Positions 12,156 through 24,790 of a DNA stretch of 64,000 nucleotides are shown here, piece after piece; position 1 is the stretch's first letter; every line of letters starts with the position of its first letter. Location of the stretch: assembly GCA_964017065.1 (NCBI GenBank), contig OZ024786.1:5061781-5125780 (forward strand). Direction: 5' to 3'. The notes under the pieces are model-generated. The model was not told the origin of the DNA. It saw only the letters and a list, made by a program, of their open reading frames with translations, and ran no database searches. This stretch comes from Haliclona indistincta (taxonomy: Eukaryota > Porifera > Demospongiae > Haplosclerida > Chalinidae). A program made the position numbers and the translations under genes.

Positions 12156-12515
12156 ATGGGAAATAAAGTGGCAGTGGAGCTGCGGCAATTGAGAGGAGAA
12201 GTACAAGAATTGAGACAGCAGATTGCGGAAATGAAAGCGGAAGGAGCAGAGGGAGAGGCGACAGCGTCGCGAAAGAGACAGAGAAACGAGGAGATACTGG
12301 AGGAGATATTGGAGATTACTAAAAACAATGAGAAAAAAAGGAAAATAAAAGAAGAGAGGGAAAGAATGGAAGAGGAACAGCGAGAGGCGAGGAGACGAAA
12401 TGCCGCAATTGCTAACAAGAAAAAAATGGAGGAAGAAGAGAATGTGAGGCGGTTGGCGCGGATAAGGTTGGAAGAAGAGGAGAAAGTACGGATCCAAATG
12501 AAATCCAAGAAGTGA
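12156..12515 (+). CDS. Intact 119-residue charged coiled-coil protein
   Basis: ATG at 12156 to TGA at 12513-12515 with no interruption. Almost the whole protein is predicted helix with Glu/Lys/Arg heptads: VELRQLRGEVQELRQQIAEM near the N terminus, a short Ala/Gly/Thr break, a basic patch (SRKRQR), then EEILEEILEITKNNEKKRKI and a long E/R/K helix to MKSKK. No domain beyond coiled coil is seen. The opposite strand also stays open (257 codons), but that is a Ser/Leu-rich mirror of the same sequence. It could be a small transposon-encoded structural protein or a host gene. I do not recognise it. Confidence 0.45.
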   Translation: MGNKVAVELRQLRGEVQELRQQIAEMKAEGAEGEATASRKRQRNEEILEEILEITKNNEKKRKIKEERERMEEEQREARRRNAAIANKKKMEEEENVRRLARIRLEEEEKVRIQMKSKK

Positions 12516-14035
12516 CTTAATTGTACCTTAATTGTTATTGCATGCTGTTTTGTTGTAAAGCTGCTTTCTGTGTTCTTGTATAATGGTGATTTTGATGGTT
12601 TTGAAAATTGTACAGTGCATGATGAGGGAATCGGTGAGCAAGCAAGCAGCTCCAAGCTAGTGAGCATATTAGTGAGTGAGTGCATGAGAGAGTGAGTGAT
12701 AGTTCGTGGTGAAATTTTGCAGCTATCAGAAGAAGCACAACTGAACCGGAGCTGATCCACAAGGTGACAGGAGCTGTTGTGATTGCTCTGCACGGTCCAA
12801 AACACTCGCATAATTATTATAGACACATAGACATCAGTAGCTGCTATTACATAAAACTGGATAACTATTATTGTTTTAATATTCTGTTCACACTTGTGAT
12901 TATCATTTATAGCATTGAGTAACTTCCAGATTGTTGACTACACACCATAGGAATACAGCTTTCTTCACCTCCCACCAGGCAAAATTAATGTGTATTCATA
13001 ATAAATTATTATTATTATGGTTATTATATACATGAATAGAGTGAAGTGGATCCACCCACAGAGGCATATTGAAGACATCTGTACTGCTACAACAGAATTC
13101 AATCTGCAATCTAGGGTGGATAATCTCCACCGCAAAATATAATTAATTTATTATACACTTCATAATACAACGACAACATTAGCAATGAACTAGTGTCCAT
13201 GAACAGATTGGTTGGGTAGAAAAAATGGAATTGACATTTAAATAATATATGGAGTGAGTGAGAGAGAAGAGAGAAAGAGATGAGGTAATATTGGACTGAA
13301 CATTTCACGTGAAAATCAGGAACATACCAAAATGAGATCAGAGATAAAAATAAGGTCATGCTGCTTCAAAACAGTTGCTTATATTATTGGCCTGGTAGTA
13401 GATCCTCATGCATTTGAAACTTTTGTTGAATAATTATGGGGGCAAGCATCATCCTTTAGAAAGAGACAATTAAGGTCATTGGTTAGTAGTTGTGAGGAAT
13501 TTTTATACGTACCTTGTTGAGAAATGGTACGAGATGTAGTAGTTCACGATATGTCTTGTCGATGAACCAACTTTAAATAGGCAATTTCTTGGAGAGAAGA
13601 GAGAGAGGAGATAGAGATTTACAAGTGCAGCACTCAAATACGAGGCATAGAAACGCACTTCAGGTGTGAAGCTTTAACCATAAACTGCTGGTGAAAGAAT
13701 TAGTCATTCAGTCACAAAGTGTCTCGTGGGTGGTGTCGAGGGGGGGACATTTAAAAGGTCAGTCAACACGGTTTGTTCTAGTGGTTTCTTTGGATATGAT
13801 AACTATGGAAGGAAAGAGTGGAATAGTGACTACGATTGTGAAAATTCCTGTAGAGAGAGGGAAATAGTATAATATTGTATAGTACTAGTACTATAGTAGA
13901 AAAATTATTCAACCACCAGCAACCATACCTGATAAACAGACCAATAGCCAGTCAAGACCTACTCTCCCACTAGCTGTGAAACGCTGAGCTAAAAGCCTAC
14001 CATTTCTTGCTGTGCTCTAGCTAGACAGTCTGAGA
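12516..14035. other. No gene recognised
   Basis: AT-rich, with GAGT/GAGA-rich stretches at 12650-12710 and 13245-13285. No exon was recognised. Confidence 0.4.
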
Positions 14036-14506
14036 ATCACTTTGAGACTTTGATTTGGAAATCATGGCTCCCAAATTGGTTGACTGCAATAAACCTTAAA
14101 AACATTGAATGAAAACAGTGCTTAATGGTGCTTGACTAGATTACCTGTACAACCCATCGTCACTGGTGATGGTGTGTCTGATCAGCAATGTAGTGTTGGT
14201 AACTGTGAAGCGGCTGCCAGTATGTAAAATGGTTTTGTTTTTCTTTCATGAGGTCACAGGTGGAAGCTGTCCATGAGCTTGGATGAAAACTCTAAGGGTG
14301 TGACCCTCTACGACACGAATACAACCGGGAGGCTTATCAAAGAAGGGAACTTGAGGCGAAACTGAAATTGGATTTATAAACATCGCCTGTGCAGCTACAG
14401 TGACAGAACTCACTAGGCATATAGGGTACGCTTCTTCTTGAGATAGTATGGTTGCCGAAATCCCATGGACAGGCTGGGTTGACAGGAATAAGTGGATATC
14501 GAGCAT
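14036..14506 (-). pseudogene. Immunoglobulin-like domain over two exons, with a nonsense codon
   Basis: Minus-strand exon 14145-14506 has an AG acceptor (TACTTCAG) and a CAG|GTAATC donor. It reads FDKPPGCIRVVEGHTLRVFI, the opening strands of an I-set Ig domain, then GQLPPVTS and a stop (TGA at 14260-14262 on the minus strand), then KKNKTILHTGSRFTVTNTT and LLIRHTITSDDGLY. The end fits the Ig signature L-x-I...D-x-G-x-Y. The stop falls next to the usual core tryptophan (TGG to TGA). A second exon (about 14036-14083) reads NQFGSHDFQIKV, the closing strand, but its frame is off by one. This is a cell-surface receptor fragment, either decayed or carrying assembly errors. Confidence 0.55.
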
Positions 14507-16149
14507 CTGAAGTACAGAAAACGTCAAGCTAATAGTTAGTTACAGAAGGCTCACATTACAACCACATCCAGTGGCAAGAAAAACTGCAATGATGAGATCT
14601 AGTTTGAAACTTTTTTGCGTGGGTGAGCTTGTAACCACACTCAAGAGATGTGGTCGACTCCGCCCAAGATAATTGCTGACTCATCAATACTCCAGCTATC
14701 CTTCTGCCACGTGCATGTTTAGTAATTCTGTAAAGGTTAGCTGGATGCTTTGTCTATTGCTTATGCTAAGTTTCACCTTTTTTTCAAGTAGTCGCTGATG
14801 TCATTCGCGGCAAGCCCCGAGCTCTCGATCAGCCTCGAGCGCGGCCGAGCCCCGAGCTCGGCAAGTCGCAATCATGCCCTATACCTCGATGGGACCAGGA
14901 TCTGCTCCTTCTCCAGATATAACTACCCCATCACACCACCTGGTGAGTCTGAGAACAATGACTCACTCACTACACACTCACCCATCAATTGAACCCATTG
15001 AACTCATTAGCATTATTATCTCAGACAACTTATTGAGACACACCATTTGGAATTCAGTAGGTTGTACCCAGAAAAGTCACTCCCACCCATATGGCACTTT
15101 GTGGTTCATTACCCACAGCTCATTCAAAGGTCAATACACAAAATCATACATCAAAACAACAAATGTCACTATCTAAATGCATGTGTATAATATTCATAAG
15201 TTCTTGCAATTCAATCCTGAAACCACCTATGCTTTGGCTGGTGCAATTGTGAGTAGAGTGTAGGGAATAACATCATCTATAATTATTATAATGCATGCAC
15301 AAAAAGCTAGAATGTGCATATCATTGCAAATAATATAGTCAACATGCATGTGAATCCTCATTATGGAATATATTGGTTAAATTCATGAAGGTGCATTATG
15401 GATCTAGAAGTGTTGGCCAATGTATGTTATAACTACATAATGCATGCATATTGTATGCATTGCCATTTACAGTTAATGATTTCTGCATGCTATGAAAACA
15501 TACAGATAATGCCATTGTACCCAATCACTACGGATGGACAATCTACGATGACAGTACTGTCAGAGAGGAGGAAGAAAAGGTCTGGGCAATGTCAGATATA
15601 GTGAAATATGCTAGTACATGTATAATACTACATGCATTCCATAATTGATAATCAATGCATTATAGAGGAATGTATTTATACACTATTTCGTATAAGAAGA
15701 GTCAGTCAAAGGTAATTAATTTATTGCTAAACATTAATCATTAATAATTATTGATTAATATAACCGGTCTATCTGGACCCATCAATTGATTTTGATGATA
15801 ACTATTATGGAACAGCAGTAAGATTTTGCATCTTTGTCAGCCAAAATACACGCAGCATGAGCTTTATCATAGAAGCCACAATTTGGAATAACAGTCAAAG
15901 AGGAAGAAGAGGTTATAGCTTCATTTTACATTGCTGATGATTGCTGAGTTCATTCATGAAATCAGTGTATGGAGTCAGTGTATCTAAAAGGTGAGACCCT
16001 TGACGGACGAGTCTTATTATAATTGTGATTCTTTTGTAGCCCAGGAAGTTCATGGCATTTGTTAAAGTTCATGGCGTTTGTCTGCTAAAGCATGCTGCTT
16101 TAGCAGCTAAGCATGAATTTTCAAATGGCTATACAAAATCAGAACAGAT
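14507..16149. other. No gene recognised
   Basis: AT-rich with repeated TGCATGCAT motifs. A short GC-rich patch at 14805-14870 contains repeated GAGCTC/CCGAG words. No exon was recognised. Confidence 0.4.
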
Positions 16150-17155
16150 GATTTCATGAGCGGCTATTGCGATGGTGATGCATTTAAAGAGCATCCACTA
16201 TTTTGTGATATTCTACAATGAAATTGAAGTTATTAACCCACTGGGCTCATACACAATGAAACATAAACTAGGTGAGTAAAACATACCAACCAAGTTCAAT
16301 GATAATGGTGCATCTACAATCTACTACACACTCGCCAACATATCACATGAGCATCGCTCATCGTTGACAATGATTCATCTGTTAGCAATAGTGAAGTCAG
16401 TAGATGTTGCTGAATATGGGATGGATGTGATTCTGAAATCGTTCATAGAGGATTTGGCCAATTAGAATGTATGAGCATTTTTAATAATGTAACTGAACAT
16501 ACTAAATGTATTCTAATAAGACGAGGGTGTCAATGTTGACATCAAAGGGAAGAAGATACAACTTTAGAGGGTCACTTGCGTTAGTATCGGCAGACAATTT
16601 GGCTAGTCAAGCAATTGGAGGCTACAAAGCACTGAACAGTGCCTTAAGAAAGTGTCGCCATTGCATGGCAGTGCGTCTACCATGTCAACCAAGGTATAAA
16701 TTTTGTTTATCTCATAATAAAATAGTTTTTAGCAACAGAATTTGAGCCAAGAACTAGAAACACAAGAAAGTGATAGCATGTTACTGAACACATCCAGCTC
16801 ACAAGATGTTGCCATCACATATGGTTTAACACACGACTCGATCCCGAACTCGTCTCGTTTCTTCAATGTAACAAACGGTCTCTCGCCAGACTGCATGCAT
16901 GACATCTTAGAGGGCTGCTTGCAGTATGAAGTGAAGGAGTTGCTACGATCTCTGGTAGAGCGGAAGTTCATCAAGCCAGAGGCTCTCAAAAAAAAGAATA
17001 GAACTCTTCCCATATTCTCAGCCACTAAACCAAGCCCTAATATATCGCTATCCACTTCTGATCACTATCAGAAGCAAAATGGTATCAATAATCAAATGTG
17101 CGCGATTTCACTACTGATATCTAGTCAGTGGAAAAACTGCAAGTTTTGTCGATAG
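16150..17155 (+). pseudogene. Unclassified (CACTA/Tnp2-like?) transposase core remnant
   Basis: Plus-strand blocks in order. First comes a YCDGDAFKEHPLF block (about 16160-16200), then IEVINPLGSYTMKHKLG ending at a GT donor near 16272. About 16320-16465 holds YYTLANISHEHRSSLTMIHL and the following helix. About 16570-16690 holds RGSLALVSADNLASQAIGGY, then KCRHCMAV. At 16742-17155 is DSIPNSSRFFNVTNGLSPDC, then MHDILEGCLQYEVKELLRSL. The 'PPDxMHDxxEG' block and the CRxC block are typical of a large transposase family common in aquatic invertebrates and related in layout to Tnp2. Stops and frame changes between blocks show the copy is dead. The same family gives the fragment at 11650. Confidence 0.5.
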
Positions 17156-18984
17156 TAGACCAAATAGCAAAATTAAAAAGACAAGCGGATATCTGCTATG
17201 TCGACTGGAAAATCAACAAAGGAGACTTTAAGGAGCTTAAGTTATTGTTATTTGGAATTCTTTGCCTAGTGTTATTGTACATTCATCTTCCTTGTCATAC
17301 TTTAAGACTCAAATCATAAACTATCTTACTTCTGTTTAATTTTTCTTTGTTTTATCGCTATTATTATTGTTGTTTTTTTTTGTTATTTTTCTTTTAGGTG
17401 TCCCTTAATATTAGCTCTAGCTATTGGGATTACCTCACTGTGCCTTTCAGTGTAAATTAAAAATAAACACTTGATACTGGAGAAGTATTTCATTATGGTG
17501 CCGATCGGCTGAAGAACCCGATTTTGTGATTACAAACAAACAACTTCAAAATCTCACAAAGTGCCGATTCTGTACATCCTAAAAATTTGTACATCCAGGC
17601 ATGCATCAAATGTTTTTATTTTACTGTCCTATCGGGTATCGGTACAGGATACTATACTAATATTCCTAAGTATAATCAACATTGTGATGACAACAATAAA
17701 AACTTTACTACTGCCTTAGCTCTACAAATGCAAAGATGCACAGACACCTCTTATTAGACACTAAATGCTATAGCCAACTCTCAATGAGACTATGCATGCA
17801 TGCCTGCTATACACAGGGCTCATGCATAGAACAATGAGTAATATTTGAAAATAATTATGTCGCACTATCGAAAATTCGTTCCTCAATTTTTCATTATTGC
17901 CAGCTGTCTTCGTTTGTTGATTACCATGTCTTTATAATCACTTCTGATTTGACTTTTATATATCTGTGTATGTGCTAATACACAATCTCTCTGAATCTGT
18001 CATTATTGGCTACTGCAACGCTAGAGGTAGCTCAAAAAATTTCATACAGTTGTTAACTACTAGTTAATAAGTATAAGTAATGGGTTTTTCTTCCTTGGAA
18101 AACGAACCCATCAAGTATCTTGGCACAACAGCCCCAACTCAACAAACAACAGCTAACAAAATCAGCCAAGATCACAGAGACCAAAAGAGATCACCAGCAA
18201 AGGCTAGATCATTCCAAGAGCCTCATTAACAAGGTCAAACCTTTAATGATGACCTAGACACTACATCGGCCCACAGGGCTGCCTCAAAACTACCAGACTC
18301 CTCTATGACATTGAAATTTTCGTGACTGAACAAGAAACAGTTGTAGTACAAGCACAAAAACACACACACATGAGAATAAAATACTACAGGACAACACTGG
18401 CAAGTGAGACAAATCGAAACGTGACTTGTGATCACAGACTAGATGCTGCCAATACTGCAGCTACTGTATACACTAACTAGTAGTTATTAACACCTGAAGT
18501 ACTAGGAATTAGTTCTAACAGCATAGGAGATTTCAGAAAGCTTACTCGGCAAGTTTGCCCAGTGCTATAGTGGAGGATTGATGTCAGATGATATCAGCAT
18601 CCTATAGCTGCTTCTGCCAAGCCATCATCTACAGCTATCACCACCAAAGATTTGATTGAGAAATTAAACACATTAACATTATTTGCATCTTCGCATAACA
18701 GGGCTTACTTTACAATTAACAGTGTGAGTTCGTAAGCTCCCTTTGGTTATTAGCGCTGTTACTAGTGTTGGGTAGCCTTCTTGCTCGCTCCTGAGAAGCT
18801 GTTGAAATTCTTTTTTTCAACTTTCCTGTTACACACCCCTCACAGAATGAGAGTGTAAAACCTTAGGCAGTTGGATCCCAAAGGCTAGCTTCTAGTGTGT
18901 CATTATTTTGATGCACTAGCATTTCCCAGTCTGAGATGCCAAGTATTGATCGTGCATACTCTACGACTATTTCTTATTGGTAAA
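17156..18984. other. No gene recognised
   Basis: A short continuation of the transposase frame may extend to 17319. The rest is T-rich or AT-rich with no exon. Confidence 0.35.
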
Positions 18985-19145
18985 TCCTCAGAACCATGTT
19001 GCTCATGTTTCTTTTCTAATTTGCAGTAGCCTAACCTCTCTTTGTTCTTCAGTCTCTGCACCACGTTGCTCATGCTCCTTCTCTCTCATTTGCTGTAACA
19101 TAACCTCTCTCTGTTTCTCATTCACAGCTGTTGCTGCTGCCCTAC
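18985..19145 (-). pseudogene. Short coiled-coil exon fragment
   Basis: The minus strand reads AAATAVNEKQREVMLQQMRE followed by KEHEQRGAETEEQREV, a clear charged coiled coil with two internal near-repeats (…CATGAGCAACxTGGT… twice). It stops soon after and no partner exons were placed. The function is unknown. Confidence 0.3.
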
Positions 19146-21654
19146 TTTAAACAAAAGATGAATCGCCAACCTAGTAGTCTTTTTTCCTGACTTGAACACC
19201 TTGGAGTTAATTGGGGACAGAGGAGGCACCAAATTGGGAAAACTTTCTTCTACTTAAAAAAATGCCAGACTAGTCTTCGCTCCAAACTGCACTAGGAGTA
19301 CCGCTGTCTTCCAAGAGGGTCTGATAGATGATTACTTACAGACATTCAGAGAGCTTTACCCTGACTTCTCAACAACACGTAAACAGCATTACATGGAACA
19401 CATTCGTCAATGGATAATAAAGTATGGAAATTGAACACTAAATATTAGCAAACTATAACAGATTAATGGACAATTTACAGAAGTGAACCACTAACTAGAT
19501 TCTGGTGCATGAGCCAGGAGATATTACAATAGCTGACTCTAGTGGTCTCCTACCAATCTTTGGAGAGACTGAATGGATCTTGTTCATCCACAATGAGTGG
19601 CACTTTGTCTGCCAACTATTCAACACAAACACATGATACAACACATTCTATCATGCATATGAAGTTTCGTATCATTCCTCATGCGCACCTATCATTATTT
19701 GTCAGCTGTCTTCGTTAGTGGAATATCATGTAATATATCGTAATACATGCAATTCTTTTGTACCTTTAAAAATATCAAATACCAGAGTACTATCAATTTT
19801 AATTCATTGTATCTGACAACTAGGACAAACAAACATACAGCTCAGTGTCACAAGCTCATATGTACACAGTTCGGTTGCAATTGATGCACACCACGTTTGG
19901 GTGGAGCTGCGCTAGTGCATGCTGCACAAAGTTCAATATTCCACCCACAATATTCTACAAGCCACCATCTTATGGCAGCAAGAAATCATGTGACTTTGAG
20001 AATCCAGCTCCCAAAAGGATATCAGCACAATTATGATAAGCAGAGTGAGCCTGAACTGCTCTCAGAGTGAGTCTGAACTGCTAGTAATGCTTCTCTGATT
20101 ATAATTATGTATATAGGTGGTACGTAAAGAATAATATTGATACCAAAGCAAGTGAGAAAATAAGTGCACTAGATGCACTTTTGGACTGAAATGATGAAGA
20201 TTTCTCCAATATATCAGACATCAAAATATGAAGCGTTTTACATTCTGGAATACTTTGCTCCCAAATCAGTGGAATTTACTTACCATGGGGTACTTCCAGG
20301 TCTCGCAATAATAAATATAATTTTAAACCACATTAAAATCCTAATAGCTAAGATAGCGAATAGCTAAGACGGCCAACATCACCAAAACTCAAGTCAAGGT
20401 ACAAAGTGCATACACCATATCATGTGCAACATCATCCGATTCTCACTTTGTTAGGTCTGGCAAAAACATTCGTGTTCGGTATCGGTGTAAAAAAGGACAG
20501 CCTGGATATCAACCACTACAGCAGGTGTATTCGCTATTGAACACGAATGTGAGAATGGGAACAAAGAAAGGCTAGTTGGTAGCATTGCATTCAACAGGTG
20601 AATCTACAATGTGCCGTACTACATGAAAATTTGTGTTTTCTAGTTCGTGCGTGTCAAATTAATTTGCTTATGCTCTTGTGCTGCATGTTCATTATTATAT
20701 AACCATTATTTGGTTATATGTTTGTATAGCGTGTATTTTCTTTATCTTGGTAGCTGGTTTATCCGTCTCATTCTTTAATTTGGTCTTAATCTCCTCTAGT
20801 GGTCATAATATGAACCTGCACTATATCACGTGACTTATGATTAATATCACATTATCACTTACATTCGTCCCACGGACTCGTAAGTACGAGTACCATGAGG
20901 GACCTCACTCAACTCCTTAGCGGTAAGGTCAGCACGAGCTGACGCTATTTTAAGACCATCAATCTGTCCTCGCGCCATCTTCATCCGTTGTGTGGTCTCA
21001 TGAATGTGTATATACTTCATCACGTGCAGGTTAGGATCACACTACAATGAAAACAATGGCAGGAATAAAGCAGAGAGCAAAACAGGAGAGAAATGGTGCT
21101 CAATTATGTACCCTACGAACAAATCTGGTGGCTACATAGTTAAAGAAAATTCCAGCAAAGAGTTACCTATTAGTATGCTGATACGCTACTTCAGAATGAA
21201 ATCACGATAGTGGACCAGATGATGATATCAGTAACCAACAGCTGCATCTGTCAAGCCATCATCTACAGGAAGTGTTGCCGTACAGGGATGCAATCTTGCT
21301 GTGTGTCTGGGTCTCACGTGTTCCAAATGTCTGCTCAGGTAAAGGATGCATGCATGATTAATAGATTGCTTTCATATTACACATCAGTAATATTGTAGTG
21401 TACTAATTAAGGATTATTCAAGTTTTTCTATAGTTTCTATATCTGTACCTTTTACAGGTGAAACCATTTATCGAGAATATGGAAAATCCTTCGAGAATAT
21501 GGAGCTAGTAGAGTTATTGAAGTGTTTAGGCAAATTTGTGATGACCCCAATACACTGGACATTGCCAAATCAAAGAGTTATTGCCAAAGGACATTGACGA
21601 AGAGTTACCTATGGTAAGATAACATTGAATTCATTACATGGTGTCATAATACTC
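19146..21654. other. No gene recognised
   Basis: AT-rich. A short inverted pair (ACATTCGTGTTC near 20469 and GAACACGAATGT near 20538) bounds about 80 bases. A motif reading PDDDISNQQLHLSSHHLQ near 21216 has a diverged relative near 18575, hinting at two copies of one repeat family. Confidence 0.35.
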
Positions 21655-22982
21655 GAGTCTCTAAAGTGCCTCAGTTATGATTGCACTGAGGAACACTATG
21701 ACGACTTGGCTGAACTGAACACTAACCTTAATCAGCTAACTGCCACACTACGAGCTAAGTTGCCTCAGAGCGAGGGACTAATAGTGCGACCAGAACTAGA
21801 GAAGCAAACTGTTTCCAGACACAAAAGAAAAGTATCTCTAGCCATATCAAGCATTCCCAAGAAGGCAGCTGTTGGACGCAAGAAGCTACATTCATCTTTT
21901 AGAAACAGAGTTGGGATGAAAGCCGCCAAGCAAAGGAAAGCTCAACTGAAGATTATAACGAATAATTATAAAAAATTAATAATTATTATTATTGAATTTC
22001 ATTAGGTTAGTAGTCACTGTGATCAGTCATTATCAATCAGCAATCCTGTGGGTAACAGTAACACATCACAGGTATGACAAAAAAATTAATTATAAACAAA
22101 ATTGATATTAATAGGACGTTCTGTTTCTTATAGCAATCCAGAGTCAGTATGCAAGTTTCTGGTCGTGCTGTTTTAGGTAAAAAAACCATTATGCAAATCC
22201 TTTCCATTCACAAAATCTTATTCAGGTCAAAAACGTCGAAGAAGTTGCAATTGTGATCCCTGTCAGAGAAAATACTGTGGTCAATGTCGCTACTACAAAG
22301 ACAAGAAAAAATTTGGTGGTCAAACCAAGCTGAAAAAAAGATGTGTAGAAAGGCAGTGTATACAGGAAAAGGTTATATGGACTAAAGTAATAGAATAAGC
22401 TTACACGTCATCTGTCTTTAACAGGTTGCAGTTTTACCAGTGGCTACACAGAAACAAAGAGTACAATCAGCTCCTGCTTCACCATTCATTACCCTGTCTC
22501 AACAATACAGGAAGCTAAAAGAGATAAAGGGTGATGGTAACTGCCTGTTTAGAGCATTAGCATATGGCACAGAAGAGTTGCATGACACCATGCGCAGACT
22601 GCTGGTGAAGTTGGTCAAAATGAATACTGAGATATTCCGTCCATACGTCTTCCATAAGACTTTGGAGGATCATATTGACAACATGCAGCACAACAGGAAG
22701 TGGGGAACACAGGTGGAACTCATAGCATCAGCTTCTCTGTTCGAGATGGATGTGTTCGTTTTTACTGATACTTACGGCAGTACATGTTCCGAGTATAGGT
22801 GGATGAAGTACTCCCCTATAGACCCCAGGAAGTTAACTTTCCCACCAGCTGATGAACGCCCTAGTGATTTGGACAACATCAATCACATGGAATTTTGCCA
22901 CAAGCTAGGTGCTCATTTTGATTGTGTTGTCAGCAATGCCGATGGAAAGCTATCTCTTACAAAACCTCAGCTCCAGGATTAG
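21655..22982 (+). CDS. Spliced gene: CXXC-type zinc finger plus OTU cysteine-protease domain
   Basis: Exons: about 21655-21951, 22006-22071, 22134-22176, 22226-22371 and 22425-22982. The introns after the first have GT/AG ends, are 62, 49 and 53 nt long, and have matching phases. Exon 4 encodes a CXXC-like DNA-binding finger (CNCDPC...KYCGQC...KDKKKFGG...CVERQC), including the KFGG motif that reads CpG. Compared with the family, the first Cys spacing is one residue short and one Cys is Tyr. Exon 5 encodes an OTU domain: GDGNCLFRA with the catalytic Cys codon at 22542-22544, TQVELIASA in the middle, and GAHFDCV with the catalytic His. The role would be deubiquitinase-like cleavage near CpG DNA. 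Intron 1 lacks a GT donor (AAG|ATTATA). Exon 1 looks like the Lys/Arg-rich tail of a transposase, so this may be a transposon gene. Confidence 0.6.
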
Positions 22983-24790
22983 GGATGGACCATACTCAGC
23001 CACTGACTATATGTTCCAGTTCAATAACACTGCTCTTTTCTACTCTATTATGGTTGATGTTTTGCGATTTGTAGTCGTACTGAATTTTGACAGAAGGCTA
23101 GGCCGTCAGTTAGCCGTAGTCGGCCCGTGACTTCCCTTCTATCCCAGTCACATAATCACTTGTCGATGCGGGACGAGGACGATGGAACGGCCGAGATTTG
23201 TTGCCGAGAGCGGTATGGATAATGAGTAGCTGGAGACGACTATAGAACGGAGCGGCCGTGATTAAGAGAGTAGGCGTGTCTAGCAATTTCACGTGACAGG
23301 GGACATGAAGTGTGACCTGAAAAATGTATCAAATACAAAAGCAACGTTGCTATTGTCTCCCCGACCTGTTGAGAAACTGAACTACACCATTAAAGTGATG
23401 AACCCTGGTCGCAAGAGAGACTACGCAATGAAAAAATCAAGGCAATCAAATTCAGTCTATCTTTTAGTTTATACAAGATCTCACTAGAATTAGCGCTTGG
23501 TGCTCCATCTATTGTCAAATGTAACTGGTCGTCGTCTTTCACCAATAGACAAAAACTGTATAAATAGCGATGTTGATCACACGCGGTGGAGCAACATGAT
23601 AACAGACAAAACAAGATCACCAATGTCATCACAAAAACTGGATGACTATTGTACCTCAAGGATCTATGCTACAGCACCTCCCACTCTCAAATACCATCAA
23701 AGAGAGCATTTCCATCAAGCTGCAAGAAGGAATTCCAATAGAGAGAATCATGGATGGTATGACATTTAAGTTTATTGACCACTGAATTTGTTACACAATG
23801 ACCTGCTTGATGTACACCTTGTTGAATGATATGGTGGAACCATGACTTTTCTTGACGTAACGTACAAAGTAACCAAGTACGTCATCCCACTACGTATGCG
23901 AACTAAATTCTGTGTCTCATTAACTGTCAACATCAATATACATACCTATCTAATTTTGAACTCAAAAGCTCACGTGGGCCGGATCAGCCAGCAGGGGAGC
24001 ATCTTGCTGATGAAATTCGAAAACCACCTCCTGTAATACACTTCAAATGTGTGATATAACTGTTCTTCCGGACCTATCACCAGGACTGGTTCGACATTGG
24101 ATGAGAAATACCCACTCTGTATTATATGCTGTACAAAGTGAAGAGGTGACTCTCTATTCGTCACACTATTCGCCACATTATCTATTGGCTTTAGTGAACT
24201 ATCAACACATGTAGCTCTCTCAGCTGCTTGCTTAACACACTGTTTCACAAGTTGAATTACCATAGTCATTATAGGATTGTCATCTTAAAGGTTTTATTAT
24301 AATTATAATTAGAAAATTTGTTAAGTGAATTTAAAGAATTAACAAGAAGTACGCCTTGAAGCATGCATAATTGGAAAGTCAGGTAAACCTCTTATGAAGT
24401 ACCAACAACAAATGAATGAAGTGGCAGGTGATACATTATTATTGTACAACAAGGATAAATTGTTAGAACTGTTATGAAAGCATGTAATGAATAATATTAT
24501 GTAATTCATTATGTGTATTACAGACCAAGCTTCAGTAAGTGTCAAAATTTCTCGAGAGATCTCTTCCGCTATTTAGAAGTGTTATCAAGACTATATAATG
24601 GTATAATACTCTTTGTGTTATTTTGCATGTTAATGATTCGTGAATAGACTTGTGTCATTCAATTTCATTTAAAGTGTAACAACCAAATGTCTAACCAGGA
24701 ATAATGTTATCAAATCGTCTCCCTACTATTGTAGTGCCTCCTGGAGAGCAGCAAGAGGACGGTGCTGGTGATGTGTTACCAGCACTGTGA
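22983..24790. other. No gene recognised
   Basis: A GC-rich patch at 23100-23280 and a 23293-23490 frame (contains LLSPRPVEKLNYTIKVMNPG) have no recognised family. The rest is AT-rich. Confidence 0.35.

Noticed and set aside
12053..12826. 257-codon minus-strand open frame
   Set aside because: It is the Ser/Leu-rich mirror of the plus-strand coiled-coil gene (Glu/Lys codons read backwards give Ser/Leu/Phe), with no domain of its own.
21952..22005. U12-type AT-AC intron
   Set aside because: It starts AT but ends AG and lacks the ATATCC start of U12 introns; a mutated GT donor explains it better.
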